Below are positions 41,891 through 50,776 of a stretch of 64,000 nt of DNA, piece after piece. The notes beneath the pieces are model-generated. The model was not told the origin of the DNA, did no database searches, and saw nothing but the letters and a program-made list of their open reading frames with translations. Source of the stretch: Solirubrobacterales bacterium (GTDB lineage: Bacteria > Actinomycetota > Thermoleophilia > Solirubrobacterales > 70-9); NCBI GenBank assembly GCA_021155855.1, contig JAJNAZ010000010.1, forward strand, positions 1-64,000, written 5' to 3'. The stretch's first letter is position 1; every line of letters begins with the position of its first letter. Made by a program: the position numbers and the translations under genes.

Positions 41891-43557
41891 GGCGCCGCCC
41901 CGTAGACCCGCTCGATGCTGCGCACCACCGGGGGGACCGCGCGGCCGAAGGCGCACAGACTGCCGTGCTCCATCGCCGCCAGCATCTCGCCGTGGCCCGC
42001 CTCGACGTCGGGATCGCGACGACCCTCGACCCGCTCGAGCCCGCGCCGGGTTCCCAGCCGGCAAGGCGAGCAGGTGCCGCAGCTCTCGCTCGCGGCGAAT
42101 GTCCAGAAGTGGCGCTCGAGCGCCTCGCGCCCGACCCGTTCGTCGAGCGCGATCAGGCTGCCGTGGCCGAGATCCACGCCGAGCTCGCGGAGCGCCTCGA
42201 AGGTGAGCGGCGCGTCGAGGTCGCCGGGGCCGATGAATCCCCCGAGCGGCCCGCCGATCTGGATCGAGCGCAGCGCATGCTCGTCGCGCAGCCCGCCGCC
42301 GAGCGCATCGAAGATCCGTCGCAACGGGATTCCGAGCTCGACCTCATAGGCGCCCGGGTTGCGAAAGCGCTCGCTCAGGCAGACGACCTTGGTCCCCCGG
42401 CTGTCGCCGGCGCCGAGCCGGGCGTAGGCGGCGCCGCCGTGGGCGACGATCCAGGGGACCGCGCACAGCGTCTCGACATTGTTGACCACGGTCGGCCGGT
42501 GCAGGTAGCCGCGCTCGGTCGGATACGGCGGGCGCGCCGCGACCTCGCCGCGCAGCCCCTCGATCGAGTGGATCAGCGAGGTCTCCTCGCCGGCGACGTA
42601 TGAGCCGGCGCCCTCGAAGACCTCGACGTCGAAGTCGATTCCGGAGCCGTGGACGCCGGTGCCGAGGTGGCCGGCCGCGCGCGCGTCGGCGATCGCCGCC
42701 CGGACCGCATCGCGGGCCCGCGGGTACTCACTGCGCACGTAGACGATCCCGTGGGTCGCACCCGAGGCGAGCGCCGCAAGCGCCATGCCCTCGAGCACGC
42801 GATGCGGGTCTCGCTCCATCAGCAGGCGATCGACGAACGACCCGGGATCCCCCTCGTCGCCGTTGCAGATCAGGTAGCGAGGCCCGTCGCTCGGCGACTC
42901 GGACGCACTGCCCCACTTGACCGCGGCCGGAAAGCCGGCACCGCCGCGGCCCCGCAGGCCCGATTCCTTGACCTCGCGGGCGACCCGGTCGCCGCCGGTA
43001 TCTCTCGTCGACCGCTCCCACACTTCCCACGCATCCGGCCCCGCCCCGAGGATGCCGGCAAGGACGACGGGCTCGGAGACGTCGACCCCCACCGGGATCT
43101 CCGGATCACGCCGCGGCGCGTCGCCTGTGAGCTGGTCGACGAGGTCGAAGCCCGCGCATGGCCGCTCGCCGTCGAGCGCCGCCGGGCCCCCGTAGCAGTA
43201 GCCGAGGCAATAGACGGGCTGGAGCGAGACCTCGCCGTCACCGGACATCCCCCCGCCGGGTGCTCCCAGCGCCTCGGAGACGTCGCGAAGATGCGCCCCG
43301 GCGCTGGCCGCGAAGCAGGCGGTGCCGGCGCAGACCTGCACGTGCCGGCGTCCGCGCTCCGTCCCCGCGAGGTCTGCGTAGAAGGATGCGGCGCCGTTGA
43401 CGTGGGCGCGCGGCAGGCCAAGCTCCGCGGCCACCCGATCGATGTCGGCCGGCTCGATCCGCCCGCCGGCGTCCTTGGCCTCGCGAAGCCGGCCGAGGAC
43501 CTCGGCGCCGCGGCGCCCGTAACGGCGCTCGATCTCGGTGACGATCCTGCCCGGTAT
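41887..43557 (-). CDS. fdhB: NuoE-NuoF fusion, NADH/FMN subunit of formate dehydrogenase, apparent ATA start
   Basis: 556 residues from ATA 43557. Residues ~1-150 are NuoE-like with a [2Fe-2S] (CAGTACF, YCLGYCY); ~170-556 are NuoF-like with GRGGAGFPAAVKWG (FMN/NADH), GDEGDPGSF, and the N3 cluster SCGTCSPCRLG plus a later Cys. It would pass electrons between FdhA and NAD. The first canonical start (GTG 43434) would delete the first ~41 residues, including IVTEIERRYGRRGAEVLGRL, a normal part of the NuoE fold. Upstream, an in-frame TAG is followed by no ATG, GTG or TTG; AGGAAGGAG sits six bases before ATA. I therefore place the start at ATA. Forty bases follow the DUF47 gene. Confidence 0.85.
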   Translation of the reverse strand: MPGRIVTEIERRYGRRGAEVLGRLREAKDAGGRIEPADIDRVAAELGLPRAHVNGAASFYADLAGTERGRRHVQVCAGTACFAASAGAHLRDVSEALGAPGGGMSGDGEVSLQPVYCLGYCYGGPAALDGERPCAGFDLVDQLTGDAPRRDPEIPVGVDVSEPVVLAGILGAGPDAWEVWERSTRDTGGDRVAREVKESGLRGRGGAGFPAAVKWGSASESPSDGPRYLICNGDEGDPGSFVDRLLMERDPHRVLEGMALAALASGATHGIVYVRSEYPRARDAVRAAIADARAAGHLGTGVHGSGIDFDVEVFEGAGSYVAGEETSLIHSIEGLRGEVAARPPYPTERGYLHRPTVVNNVETLCAVPWIVAHGGAAYARLGAGDSRGTKVVCLSERFRNPGAYEVELGIPLRRIFDALGGGLRDEHALRSIQIGGPLGGFIGPGDLDAPLTFEALRELGVDLGHGSLIALDERVGREALERHFWTFAASESCGTCSPCRLGTRRGLERVEGRRDPDVEAGHGEMLAAMEHGSLCAFGRAVPPVVRSIERVYGAAP

Positions 43558-43597
43558 CCGGCTCTCCTTCCTCGGGACACCGCCAACCTATCGGTAT

Positions 43598-44209
43598 TCA
43601 GCTCTGCTTCACGACCGCGTAGACGACGCGTTCGGCGACGTCGACCACCACCTGGCCGATGCGCGAGCAGCGGCGATACAGCTCGCGGCGCGAGATTCGC
43701 TCGCGCATGTCCTCGACATCGAGCAGAGCGGCCATGCCCCGGTAGTACGCCTGCTCCAGCCGCCGCTCCGCCTCGATCGCGGCGTCGGCGGACTCGGTGG
43801 CATGGTCGCCGCCGGCGTCGAGGTCGGCGATTGCGTCGTCGATGTGGCGAACCGCCTCCCCCAGCAGCCCTGCGATCTCCGCGATCCCCGCGTCGGGCTC
43901 GCACGCCATCACCTCCGCCTCGTCGACCAGATCGACCACGTAGTTGAGGATCCAGTCGATACCGCGAGAGAGCGCGAACGCGTCCTCGGGCTCCAGCCGC
44001 GTGACGAAGGCCGCGCGAAGCGCGTTCAACAGCTCTCGCTTCGCCGCGTCACCGCGGGGCTCAGCCTCGCGCGCCAGCCGCGCTGCGCCGGGATCACCGG
44101 CGGCCCAGGAGGTGAAAGCGTCGACGCCCTCGGTCGTCACCTCGACCTGGCGGCGCAGCAGGCCGACGATGTCGGGCTCCTCGGGCAAGAACCAGCGCCG
44201 GTACCTCAT
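43598..44209 (-). CDS. DUF47/PhoU-like accessory protein
   Basis: 203 residues, all helical, of the DUF47 type: FLPEEPDIVGLLRRQVEVTT, a central AFALSRGIDWILNYVVDLVD, and the final RISRRELYRRCSRIGQVVVD. DUF47 proteins accompany Pit phosphate transporters and are thought to regulate them. The ATG overlaps the Pit stop (44206-44209). The distance of 40 bases to fdhB means the phosphate and formate genes could share a transcript. Confidence 0.85.
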   Translation of the reverse strand: MRYRRWFLPEEPDIVGLLRRQVEVTTEGVDAFTSWAAGDPGAARLAREAEPRGDAAKRELLNALRAAFVTRLEPEDAFALSRGIDWILNYVVDLVDEAEVMACEPDAGIAEIAGLLGEAVRHIDDAIADLDAGGDHATESADAAIEAERRLEQAYYRGMAALLDVEDMRERISRRELYRRCSRIGQVVVDVAERVVYAVVKQS

Positions 44210-45216
44210 CCCAACCCCCGCCAGAGCATGAGGATCGCGATCGCGAGGGCACCGGTGGCGGGAATCGTGATCAGCCAGGCGAGGCCCATGCGACGGACGA
44301 TCAACCAATGCACGTGATGCAGGCGCCTGCGGCCGACCCCGATGCCGACGACGGAGGACGCGACGACCTGGGTCGTGGACGTCGGCGCCCCGAGGAGCGA
44401 GGCCCCGAGAATGACCGACGCAGACGAGGTCTGGCTCGCCAGGCCCTCGGCCGGCTGGATGCGGTAGATGCGTCGGCCCACGGTGCGTATGATCCGCCAC
44501 CCGCCAAGTGCGGTGCCCACGGTCAGAGCCGCCGCGCAGGCGACCGTCGCCCACTCGGGGGCCGCGAGCGTGTCGATCCGTCCCTCGGCGAGCAGCAGGG
44601 CCGCGACGACCCCGACCGACTTCTGGGCGTCGTTCGCGCCATGGCCGAAGGCAAGCGCAGCCGACATCACCCACTCTCCACCACGAACCGGCCCACGCCA
44701 GCGCCGCGTGGCACGCCGCGCGAGCCGGCGGATGGCTCGGATCACCACCAGCGCGCCGAGCGCGCCGAGCGGCGGGGAGATCGCCAGGGCGATCAGCGTG
44801 CCCAGTACCCCCACCGGATGCCAGCCGTCGAGGCCACCCCATTCAACGGCGCCGAGGCCACCCTCGACCAGGGCTGCGCCGACGAGGCCGCCGACCAGGG
44901 CGTGACCGGAGCTCGAGGGAAGGCCGAAGCGCCAGGTGATCAGGTTCCACGCCACGGCGCCCGCCAGCCCGGAGCCGATCACTTCGACCGCCGCCGAGGG
45001 CGCCACGGTCACGATGCCCCCAATGGTGTCGGCAACCGCGGCACCGACGAGCAGCGGACCCAAGAGGTTGAAGATCGCGGCCAGGATGATCGCCTGCAGC
45101 GGCCGCGCGGCGCGGGTGGCGACCAGGGTCGCGATCGCGTTCGACGCGTCGTGCAGGCCATTTGTGGCCGCGAACGCGAGCGCGAGCAGCACCGCGAATG
45201 TGAGCCCCGGGTCCAT
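44206..45216 (-). CDS. pit: PiT-family inorganic phosphate transporter
   Basis: 336 residues with about ten membrane segments. The paired PiT signatures are GLHDASNAIATLVATRAARP near the N-terminus and FGHGANDAQKSVGVVAALLL in the second half, followed by TSSASVILGASLLGAPTSTT. It takes up phosphate with H+ (or cation) symport. It is divergent from the CBS gene at 45259 by 42 bases, so their promoters interlock. Confidence 0.92.
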   Translation of the reverse strand: MDPGLTFAVLLALAFAATNGLHDASNAIATLVATRAARPLQAIILAAIFNLLGPLLVGAAVADTIGGIVTVAPSAAVEVIGSGLAGAVAWNLITWRFGLPSSSGHALVGGLVGAALVEGGLGAVEWGGLDGWHPVGVLGTLIALAISPPLGALGALVVIRAIRRLARRATRRWRGPVRGGEWVMSAALAFGHGANDAQKSVGVVAALLLAEGRIDTLAAPEWATVACAAALTVGTALGGWRIIRTVGRRIYRIQPAEGLASQTSSASVILGASLLGAPTSTTQVVASSVVGIGVGRRRLHHVHWLIVRRMGLAWLITIPATGALAIAILMLWRGLG

Positions 45217-45245
45217 CGGTCAAGAGTCCCCGCAGCGAAAGCGGA

Positions 45246-45251
45246 TACGGT
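45246..45251 (+). promoter_or_regulatory. -10 element of the second CBS gene
   Basis: TACGGT, 7 bases before the ATG at 45259. It lies within the 42-base gap to the divergent pit gene. Confidence 0.5.
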
Positions 45252-45258
45252 TCGCCGA

Positions 45259-45672
45259 ATGGAGCGCAGCTACGTCGGCCCCGCCTTCGCGGACGCCAAG
45301 GTCCGCGACGCGATGCGCGTCGGGGTGGTGACGTGCCGCCCCGAGACCGCGCTCGCAGACGTCGCCCGGATGATGGTCGGCTACGACATCCACTCCGTCG
45401 TCGTCTCGGACGTGCAGGGCGAAGCCGGCATGTGGGGAATCGTGACCAGCCTCGATCTGGCCCGCAGACCGGACGAGCTCGGTTCACTGACGGCCGGGGA
45501 GGTGGCGAGCACGGATCTGGTCACGGTCGACTCGAGCGAGTCGCTCGCGCGGGCGGCGGAGCTGATGGCCGAGCATCGCGTGACGCACCTGATCGCAGTC
45601 CAGCCGGGAAGCGGGCGGCCCGCCGGGATGATCTCGGCGCGCGGGCTGGCAGCCGCACTCGCTTACGGGTAG
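45259..45672 (+). CDS. Two-CBS-domain protein
   Basis: 137 residues. VRDAMRVGVVTCRPETALAD and HSVVVSDVQGEAGMWGIVTS form the first CBS repeat; ASTDLVTVDSSESLARAAEL and HLIAVQPGSGRPAGMISARG the second. A stand-alone adenylate-binding module like the Hrp1 type. It resembles the CBS protein at 30812 in size and probably has a related role. Near-leaderless start. Confidence 0.82.
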   Translation: MERSYVGPAFADAKVRDAMRVGVVTCRPETALADVARMMVGYDIHSVVVSDVQGEAGMWGIVTSLDLARRPDELGSLTAGEVASTDLVTVDSSESLARAAELMAEHRVTHLIAVQPGSGRPAGMISARGLAAALAYG

Positions 45673-45693
45673 GCGAGATTCCCCGCGCGGCCG

Positions 45694-46587
45694 TCAGTGC
45701 GCAGCCCAGAGGTGGTCGCGGCGGTAGTGGGCGAGCGCGTCGTGTGCGCCATGGACGGTAGGCCCGAGGAACCGCTCGGCGATCGTCGCCAGTAGGTCCT
45801 CGATCGCCAGGCCCAGCATCGCCGCCCCAAACCGCAGCGCGGGCGCCCGCTCCGGCGCCGAACAGCTCTCGACGACCTCGAGCAGACGGGGCAGCAAGAC
45901 CGGAAGCGCATGGCGCGAATCGCGCGGGTGAAAGTAGTAGGAAATCGGGGAGTAGGCGATGTCGTCCCGCATCGTGACCACTCGCGAGGTCAGGTCGGCG
46001 AGCACCCTCGCCGAGACCGAGGGGTCGATCCCGATGAGACCGGCAGGGCTCGTGCGCTCTGCTTCGATCAGCAGGGCGATCTCGTGCGAGAGGGAGCGGT
46101 AGTCCGAGAGCACCCTGTAGAGGCTCAGGATCCAGGAGATGCTCGCCGTCAGCAACCCGAGCCCAATCAGGGTCTCGAGGGGACCGAGCAGCCGCAGGAT
46201 GTCGCTCGTCGGCACGATGTCCCCGTAGCCGAGGCTGGTTAGGTCAACCAGCGAGAGATAGAGGGCATCGACATAGCCGTCCTGCGCGGTGGCATCGAGG
46301 CCGGCGCCGATTGCGAAGCCCTCAGGAAGCTGCGGCCAGATGATCAGCGCGAAGCCCACCGCCACCATCGTGCCCCAGGCCGCGATCACGGTGATGAACG
46401 CGACCGGCCCCGCCAGCGAGAGCATGGTGTGGTTGCCGCGTGCGGTCAGGCGCGTGAGCCGCCAGATCGCGCCCATCAGCGCCTCGCTGATGACCCCGCG
46501 GCCATGCGGATGAAAGAGCGTGTCGAAGACGTCGCGCACGGCCGCCGCGACCAGGACGATCCCCAGCGCGGTGATGATCGCGGTCAC
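45694..46587 (-). CDS. Two-helix potassium channel family protein
   Basis: 297 residues. Hydrophobic helices at ~1-20, ~55-85 and ~125-160; the pore loop ALYLSLVDLTSLGYGDIVPT contains TSLGYGD, a K+ selectivity filter of the Ion_trans_2 type. The cytoplasmic ~130-residue tail is helical and lacks a TrkA/RCK domain. It would let K+ pass; gating is unknown. The ATG overlaps the PEP synthase stop (46584-46587), tying the two in one operon although no functional link is known. Confidence 0.82.
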   Translation of the reverse strand: MTAIITALGIVLVAAAVRDVFDTLFHPHGRGVISEALMGAIWRLTRLTARGNHTMLSLAGPVAFITVIAAWGTMVAVGFALIIWPQLPEGFAIGAGLDATAQDGYVDALYLSLVDLTSLGYGDIVPTSDILRLLGPLETLIGLGLLTASISWILSLYRVLSDYRSLSHEIALLIEAERTSPAGLIGIDPSVSARVLADLTSRVVTMRDDIAYSPISYYFHPRDSRHALPVLLPRLLEVVESCSAPERAPALRFGAAMLGLAIEDLLATIAERFLGPTVHGAHDALAHYRRDHLWAAH

Positions 46588-48929
46588 GCGACCGGCGTGC
46601 GCGGCCCCCTTCTCGCCGCCTCGAGCAGCAACCGCCGCTCCGCCGCGCCGATCAGGCGCCGAGCGCGATCGACCGCGTCGATGTTGACCGAGATCGCGTC
46701 GATCCCGGCGCCGACGAGCAGGTCCGCGTACTCGGGATGCACCGACGGCGCCTGCCCGCAGATCGAGGTCTGGAGGCCGAGCTCGCGGGCGCGGGCGATC
46801 AACCGCCGCAGGTACTCGGCGACCGCGGCGTCGCGCTCGTCGAAGATCTCGGCGACGACCTCCGAGTCGCGATCGGCGCCCAGCATCAGCTGAGTGAGGT
46901 CATTGGAGCCGATCGAGATCCCGGCCGCCCCGAGCTCGGCGTAGCGCTCGAGGTGAAAGAGGACCGAGGGCACCTCGGCCATCACCCAGAGCTCGAACCC
47001 CGGCTTCGCCAACAGGCCGGCCTCCTCGGCCGCCCGGCACGCGGCGGCGAGCTCGCGTGGCGTGCGAACGAAGGGGATCATCACGTGGAAGTTGGTGTGG
47101 CCCGCGTCCCAGACGCGGCGGATCGCGTCGAGCTCGAGCCGGATCAGGTCGGGCTCGCGCATGTACCTGAGCGCCCCGCGATAGCCGATCATCGGGTTCG
47201 CCTCCTCAGGCTCGAAGCGCTCCCCGCCCTCGAGGCCGCGGAACTCGTTGGTGCGGAAATCGATCGTCCGGTAGGTGATCGGCCGCGGCGCGAAGCCGGC
47301 GGCGAAGATGCTCAGCGCTTCGCTCATCCGCTCCACGAACTCGGCGCCGCGTCCCTGCTCTAGCAGCAGCCTTGGGTGGCGTCCCTCGAGCGCCTCGATC
47401 ACCATCAGCTCGGCTCGCAACAGACCGACCCCCTCGACCTCGAGCGCGGCCGCGCGCTCGACCTGCGACGGCTCGGAGAGGTTGACCAGCAGCTTCGTCG
47501 CCGTCGCCGCGGCCGCCGCGGCAACCGGCCTGGCGGGAGCTCCCGCCGGCTCGCGCGCGACCGCCAGCGCGCCCTCGCGAACGACGCCCTGGGCGGCGTC
47601 GACGGTGACCAGCTCGCCGTCGCGGAGCTTGGTCGTCGCCTCCGCGGTCCCGACCACGCACGGGATGCCCAGCTCGCGCGAAACGATCGCCGCGTGGCAG
47701 GTCATCCCACCGGAGTCGGTGACGATCGCCGAGGAGCGCCGCATCAGCGGCACCCAGTCGGGGGCGGTCATGTGGGTAACCAGGATGTCGCCCTCCCCGA
47801 GCCCGTCCGCGGCGGCGAGCTCGCTCACGATCCGCGCACGGCCGGAGCCCGCGCCGGGGGCCGCGCCGAGACCCCTGAGCAGGATCTCGCCCTGCGGCGC
47901 TTCGGCTGCCGCGGCCGCCTCACCTCCCGCCGAGGTGACCGGCCGCGATTGCAGCATCCAGGCGCGACCGTCGGCGTCGAAGCACCACTCGGTGTCCTGG
48001 GGGGCGCCGTAGTGGTCCTCGATCCGCCGGCCGAGCTCGGCGACCTCTCTCACCTCGTCGTCGGAGAGCACCGGGCGCTTCGCCTCGGCGCCGCTCAGCT
48101 CACGGGTCACGGTGCCGCCTTCGGGCCGCGACTCGATCACCAGCTCCTTGCTGCGTACCTCACGGGCCAGGATCGAGAGGTGCTCCTTTTCGACCAGGTA
48201 ACGATCCGGCGAGACGCTTCCCGAGACGACGGCCTCCCCGAGCCCGAACGAGCCCTCGATCACGAGCCGATCGGTGTCGCCGGAGGAGGGATCGATCGTG
48301 AACATGACCCCGGCCCTTGTCGCCTGCACCTGCGTTTGGACGACGACCGCGATGTCCATGTCGGCCTGCCCGAAGCCGCGCTTGGCCCGGTAGTAGACCG
48401 TGCGCGCGCCGAACAGCGACGACCAACAACGGCGCACGGCGTCGACGACCGCGTCGGCGCCGCGGACGTTGAGGAAGGTCTCGTTCATGCCGGCGAACGA
48501 CGCCGCCTCGGTGTCCTCGGCGGTAGCAGACGACCGCACCGCGACGGGCAGCTCGCCGTCGTCGCCCGCGAGCTCGGCATAGGCGGCGCGGAGCGCCGCC
48601 TCGAGTCGAGCGGGAATCGGCTCGGCCTCGACCATCCGGCGGACGTCGGAGGTCGCGCCGGCCAGCGCCTCGGTGTCCTCGACGTCGACATCGGCCAGCC
48701 GGCTTTGGATCCGCCCGCGCAGCCCACCCTCGTCGCAGAACGCGGCATAGGCGGGGGCGCCGACGACGAAGCCGCCCGGTACCGGGAGGCCGACGGCGGT
48801 GAGCTCGCCGAGGTTCGCGCCCTTGCCGCCGGCGTATGGCACGTCAGCGCGACTGAGGCTCGCGAACGACCTCACCGGGTCGATCGCGGGTGCGGCGTCC
48901 ACGGATTCGGTTTTGGTCGAAGGTTCCAT
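46584..48929 (-). CDS. ppsA: Phosphoenolpyruvate synthase
   Basis: 781 residues. ATP-grasp domain opening VPYAGGKGANLGELTAVGLP; phosphohistidine domain with SGGMTCHAAIVSRELGIPCV (catalytic His at ~417); C-terminal PEP/pyruvate barrel with GSNDLTQLMLGADRDSE and a terminal cysteine ICGQAPSVHPEY. It makes PEP + AMP + Pi from pyruvate + ATP. The second PEP-forming enzyme in the window beside PPDK. It starts at ATG 48929 after GTGGGAG, with TAGGTT 7 bases before the start codon, so leaderless initiation is possible. It is divergent from the WS/DGAT gene by 125 bases. Confidence 0.93.
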   Translation of the reverse strand: MEPSTKTESVDAAPAIDPVRSFASLSRADVPYAGGKGANLGELTAVGLPVPGGFVVGAPAYAAFCDEGGLRGRIQSRLADVDVEDTEALAGATSDVRRMVEAEPIPARLEAALRAAYAELAGDDGELPVAVRSSATAEDTEAASFAGMNETFLNVRGADAVVDAVRRCWSSLFGARTVYYRAKRGFGQADMDIAVVVQTQVQATRAGVMFTIDPSSGDTDRLVIEGSFGLGEAVVSGSVSPDRYLVEKEHLSILAREVRSKELVIESRPEGGTVTRELSGAEAKRPVLSDDEVREVAELGRRIEDHYGAPQDTEWCFDADGRAWMLQSRPVTSAGGEAAAAAEAPQGEILLRGLGAAPGAGSGRARIVSELAAADGLGEGDILVTHMTAPDWVPLMRRSSAIVTDSGGMTCHAAIVSRELGIPCVVGTAEATTKLRDGELVTVDAAQGVVREGALAVAREPAGAPARPVAAAAAATATKLLVNLSEPSQVERAAALEVEGVGLLRAELMVIEALEGRHPRLLLEQGRGAEFVERMSEALSIFAAGFAPRPITYRTIDFRTNEFRGLEGGERFEPEEANPMIGYRGALRYMREPDLIRLELDAIRRVWDAGHTNFHVMIPFVRTPRELAAACRAAEEAGLLAKPGFELWVMAEVPSVLFHLERYAELGAAGISIGSNDLTQLMLGADRDSEVVAEIFDERDAAVAEYLRRLIARARELGLQTSICGQAPSVHPEYADLLVGAGIDAISVNIDAVDRARRLIGAAERRLLLEAARRGPRTPVA

Positions 48930-48936
48930 CTCCCAC

Positions 48937-48942
48937 AACCTA
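48937..48942 (-). promoter_or_regulatory. -10 element of ppsA-channel operon
   Basis: TAGGTT leftward, 7 bases before the ATG of ppsA. Confidence 0.4.
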
Positions 48943-49053
48943 AGCCCCGTAGATGCCGCTCGCCATCCGTAGTCAGCACCGAAGCCGAGTGTGGCTCGCC
49001 CACGATGCAGGCGCGCCGTCGACCCGCGAGGATGGCGGCGGGAGTCGACACGG

Positions 49054-50562
49054 GTGCAAGCCGAAGGCCTCAATGCATTGGACGCGACCTTCCTCGAGCT
49101 CGAGGAGGCCGATCAGAGCGCGCACATGCACATCGGTGCGGTGATGCTGTTCGAGCCGCCGCCCGGGAAGCGGGCGCCGACGGTAGAGCGCGTGCGGGCC
49201 GACCTGGACGCGCGCCTCGACAGTCTCCCGCGGTTCCGCCAGCGACTCTCCGAGCCCCGCACCGGCGGGCTCCGCTGGCCGCGCTGGGTCGGTGACGAGG
49301 CCTTTGACATCAAGCGTCACGTCCACGCGGCCGCCCTCCCTGCCCCCGCCGGAGAGACGGAGCTTCGCGAGTGGGCGGGCGAGTACTTCTCCCAACGCCT
49401 CGACCGGGCGCGCCCGCTGTGGGAGATCGTGGTCCTCGAGCTCGCCGACGGGCGCTGGGCAATGGTCAGCAAGACGCACCACTGCATGGTCGACGGTGTC
49501 GGCTCGGTTGACATCGGCCACATCCTCCTCGACCCCGAGCCGCAGCCGCGGGGCCGAGGCCGCCCGGAGGTCGCGGACGCCCCGTCGCTGCGCGGCGAGG
49601 CGGTCGCCGCGCAAGCGGCTCCGTCGACAGCGCGACGGCTGGGGGACCTGGCGCTCGGCGCCGGCTGGCGCGCCGTCGGGGTCGCGGGCGTCGGCATCCG
49701 GGCGCTCCGCGGCGCGGCCGGCTTCGCCCTCGACACGGTCGGCGTGGCGACTCATCCGCGGCGCGGGCGCGAGGCGCTTCGACGCTCCCGTGCGATGGCC
49801 GAGGTGCTGATCCGCGACGAGCTGATCGCAGCCCCGCCGACGAGCCTCAACGAGCGGATCGGCGCGGCGCGGGCACTCGCCGTGATCGAGGTGCCGCTGG
49901 ACCAGCTCAAGGTCATCAAGCGCGTGCTGGGCGGGACCGTCAACGATGTCGTGCTCGCCGTCACCGCCGGCGGCCTCCGACGCTTGTTCGAGCATCGAGG
50001 CGAGCAGCCCCCGCGCGTGGGGGTGCGGGCGATGGTGCCGGTCAACATCCGCTCAGCCGCCGAGCGGCTCGCCCTCGGCAACAGGATCGCCTCGCTGTTC
50101 GTCCACCTGCCGGTGGCCGAGCCCGACCCGCTGCGGCGCTTCGAGCTCCAGCTCGACGAGGCCGAGCGCCTGAAGGCGGGAACGCAGGCGATGGGCTCGC
50201 GCGAGATCATCGACCTCGCCGCCCACGCGCCGCCAGTCCTCCACACCTTTCTCGCCCGCTCGCTCTTCGCGACCCGGCTCTTCAACATCACGGTCACCAA
50301 CGTCCCCGGACCGCAGCTGCCGCTTTACGCGTTCGGGTCCCGGATGCGCGCCGTCTGGCCCCTGGTCCCGCTCGCTGCCGAGCACGCCCTCGGCGTCGCG
50401 GTGTTCAGCTACGACGGGCACATCTTCTTCTGCCTCAACGCGGCGCGCGACTCGGTTCCCGACCTCGACGTGGTCGCCGAAGGGATCGCCGACTCGATCG
50501 CAGAGCTCGCGGAGCTCGCGAAAGGCCCGAACCACGCGGTGGACCGTGCGGCGACCGGCTAG
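49054..50562 (+). CDS. WS/DGAT family acyltransferase (Tgs1-like)
   Basis: 502 residues. N-terminal half has the condensing-type active site THHCMVDGVGSVD (HHxxxDG); the C-terminal half has GGTVNDVVLAVTAGGLRRL and FNITVTNVPGPQLPLYAFG, the ND and NVPG motifs of wax-ester synthase/diacylglycerol acyltransferases. It would make triacylglycerol or wax esters from acyl-CoA at the membrane. Actinobacteria store such lipids when growth stops; in mycobacteria tgs1 belongs to the DosR regulon. GTG start at 49054 behind GGCGGGAG. Chain-length and acceptor preference cannot be read. Confidence 0.88.
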   Translation: MQAEGLNALDATFLELEEADQSAHMHIGAVMLFEPPPGKRAPTVERVRADLDARLDSLPRFRQRLSEPRTGGLRWPRWVGDEAFDIKRHVHAAALPAPAGETELREWAGEYFSQRLDRARPLWEIVVLELADGRWAMVSKTHHCMVDGVGSVDIGHILLDPEPQPRGRGRPEVADAPSLRGEAVAAQAAPSTARRLGDLALGAGWRAVGVAGVGIRALRGAAGFALDTVGVATHPRRGREALRRSRAMAEVLIRDELIAAPPTSLNERIGAARALAVIEVPLDQLKVIKRVLGGTVNDVVLAVTAGGLRRLFEHRGEQPPRVGVRAMVPVNIRSAAERLALGNRIASLFVHLPVAEPDPLRRFELQLDEAERLKAGTQAMGSREIIDLAAHAPPVLHTFLARSLFATRLFNITVTNVPGPQLPLYAFGSRMRAVWPLVPLAAEHALGVAVFSYDGHIFFCLNAARDSVPDLDVVAEGIADSIAELAELAKGPNHAVDRAATG

Positions 50563-50670
50563 CGCTCCGGGGCGGGCGCACCGACCTCGTCCGGGCGCTC
50601 GGCCCGCTTTGGCACGACGATCACCGGACACGGTGCCGTAGATCGACTCGAAGACGACGAAGGCACGCAT
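50559..50670 (-). pseudogene. Joined remnants: flavodoxin-like head and Usp tail
   Basis: Read leftward from ATG 50670: MRAFVVFESIYGT, the first strand and phosphate loop of flavodoxin-like proteins. Directly after, in another frame, TAPCPVIVVPKRAERPDE runs to a stop at 50559, which is the last strand of a Usp domain. The two pieces share the ACGGCACCG bases. I infer one deletion that fused the start of a flavodoxin-like gene to the end of a Usp gene. The 106 bases upstream to 50776 hold nothing recognisable. Confidence 0.45.
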
Positions 50671-50776
50671 CGGCGTTGGAGTGTGCCCGAATCACGATGC
50701 GACCGTTCCCGCGCAGGTCCGAGCCTGCCGGCGCAGCCTTCCGCTATCTCACGCGGCCGCCGTCGGCAGGAGCGCC

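Noticed and set aside
39281-41905. 874-codon open frame antisense to fdhA
   Set aside because: It contains no recognisable fold and is fully explained as the complement of a real, motif-complete gene.
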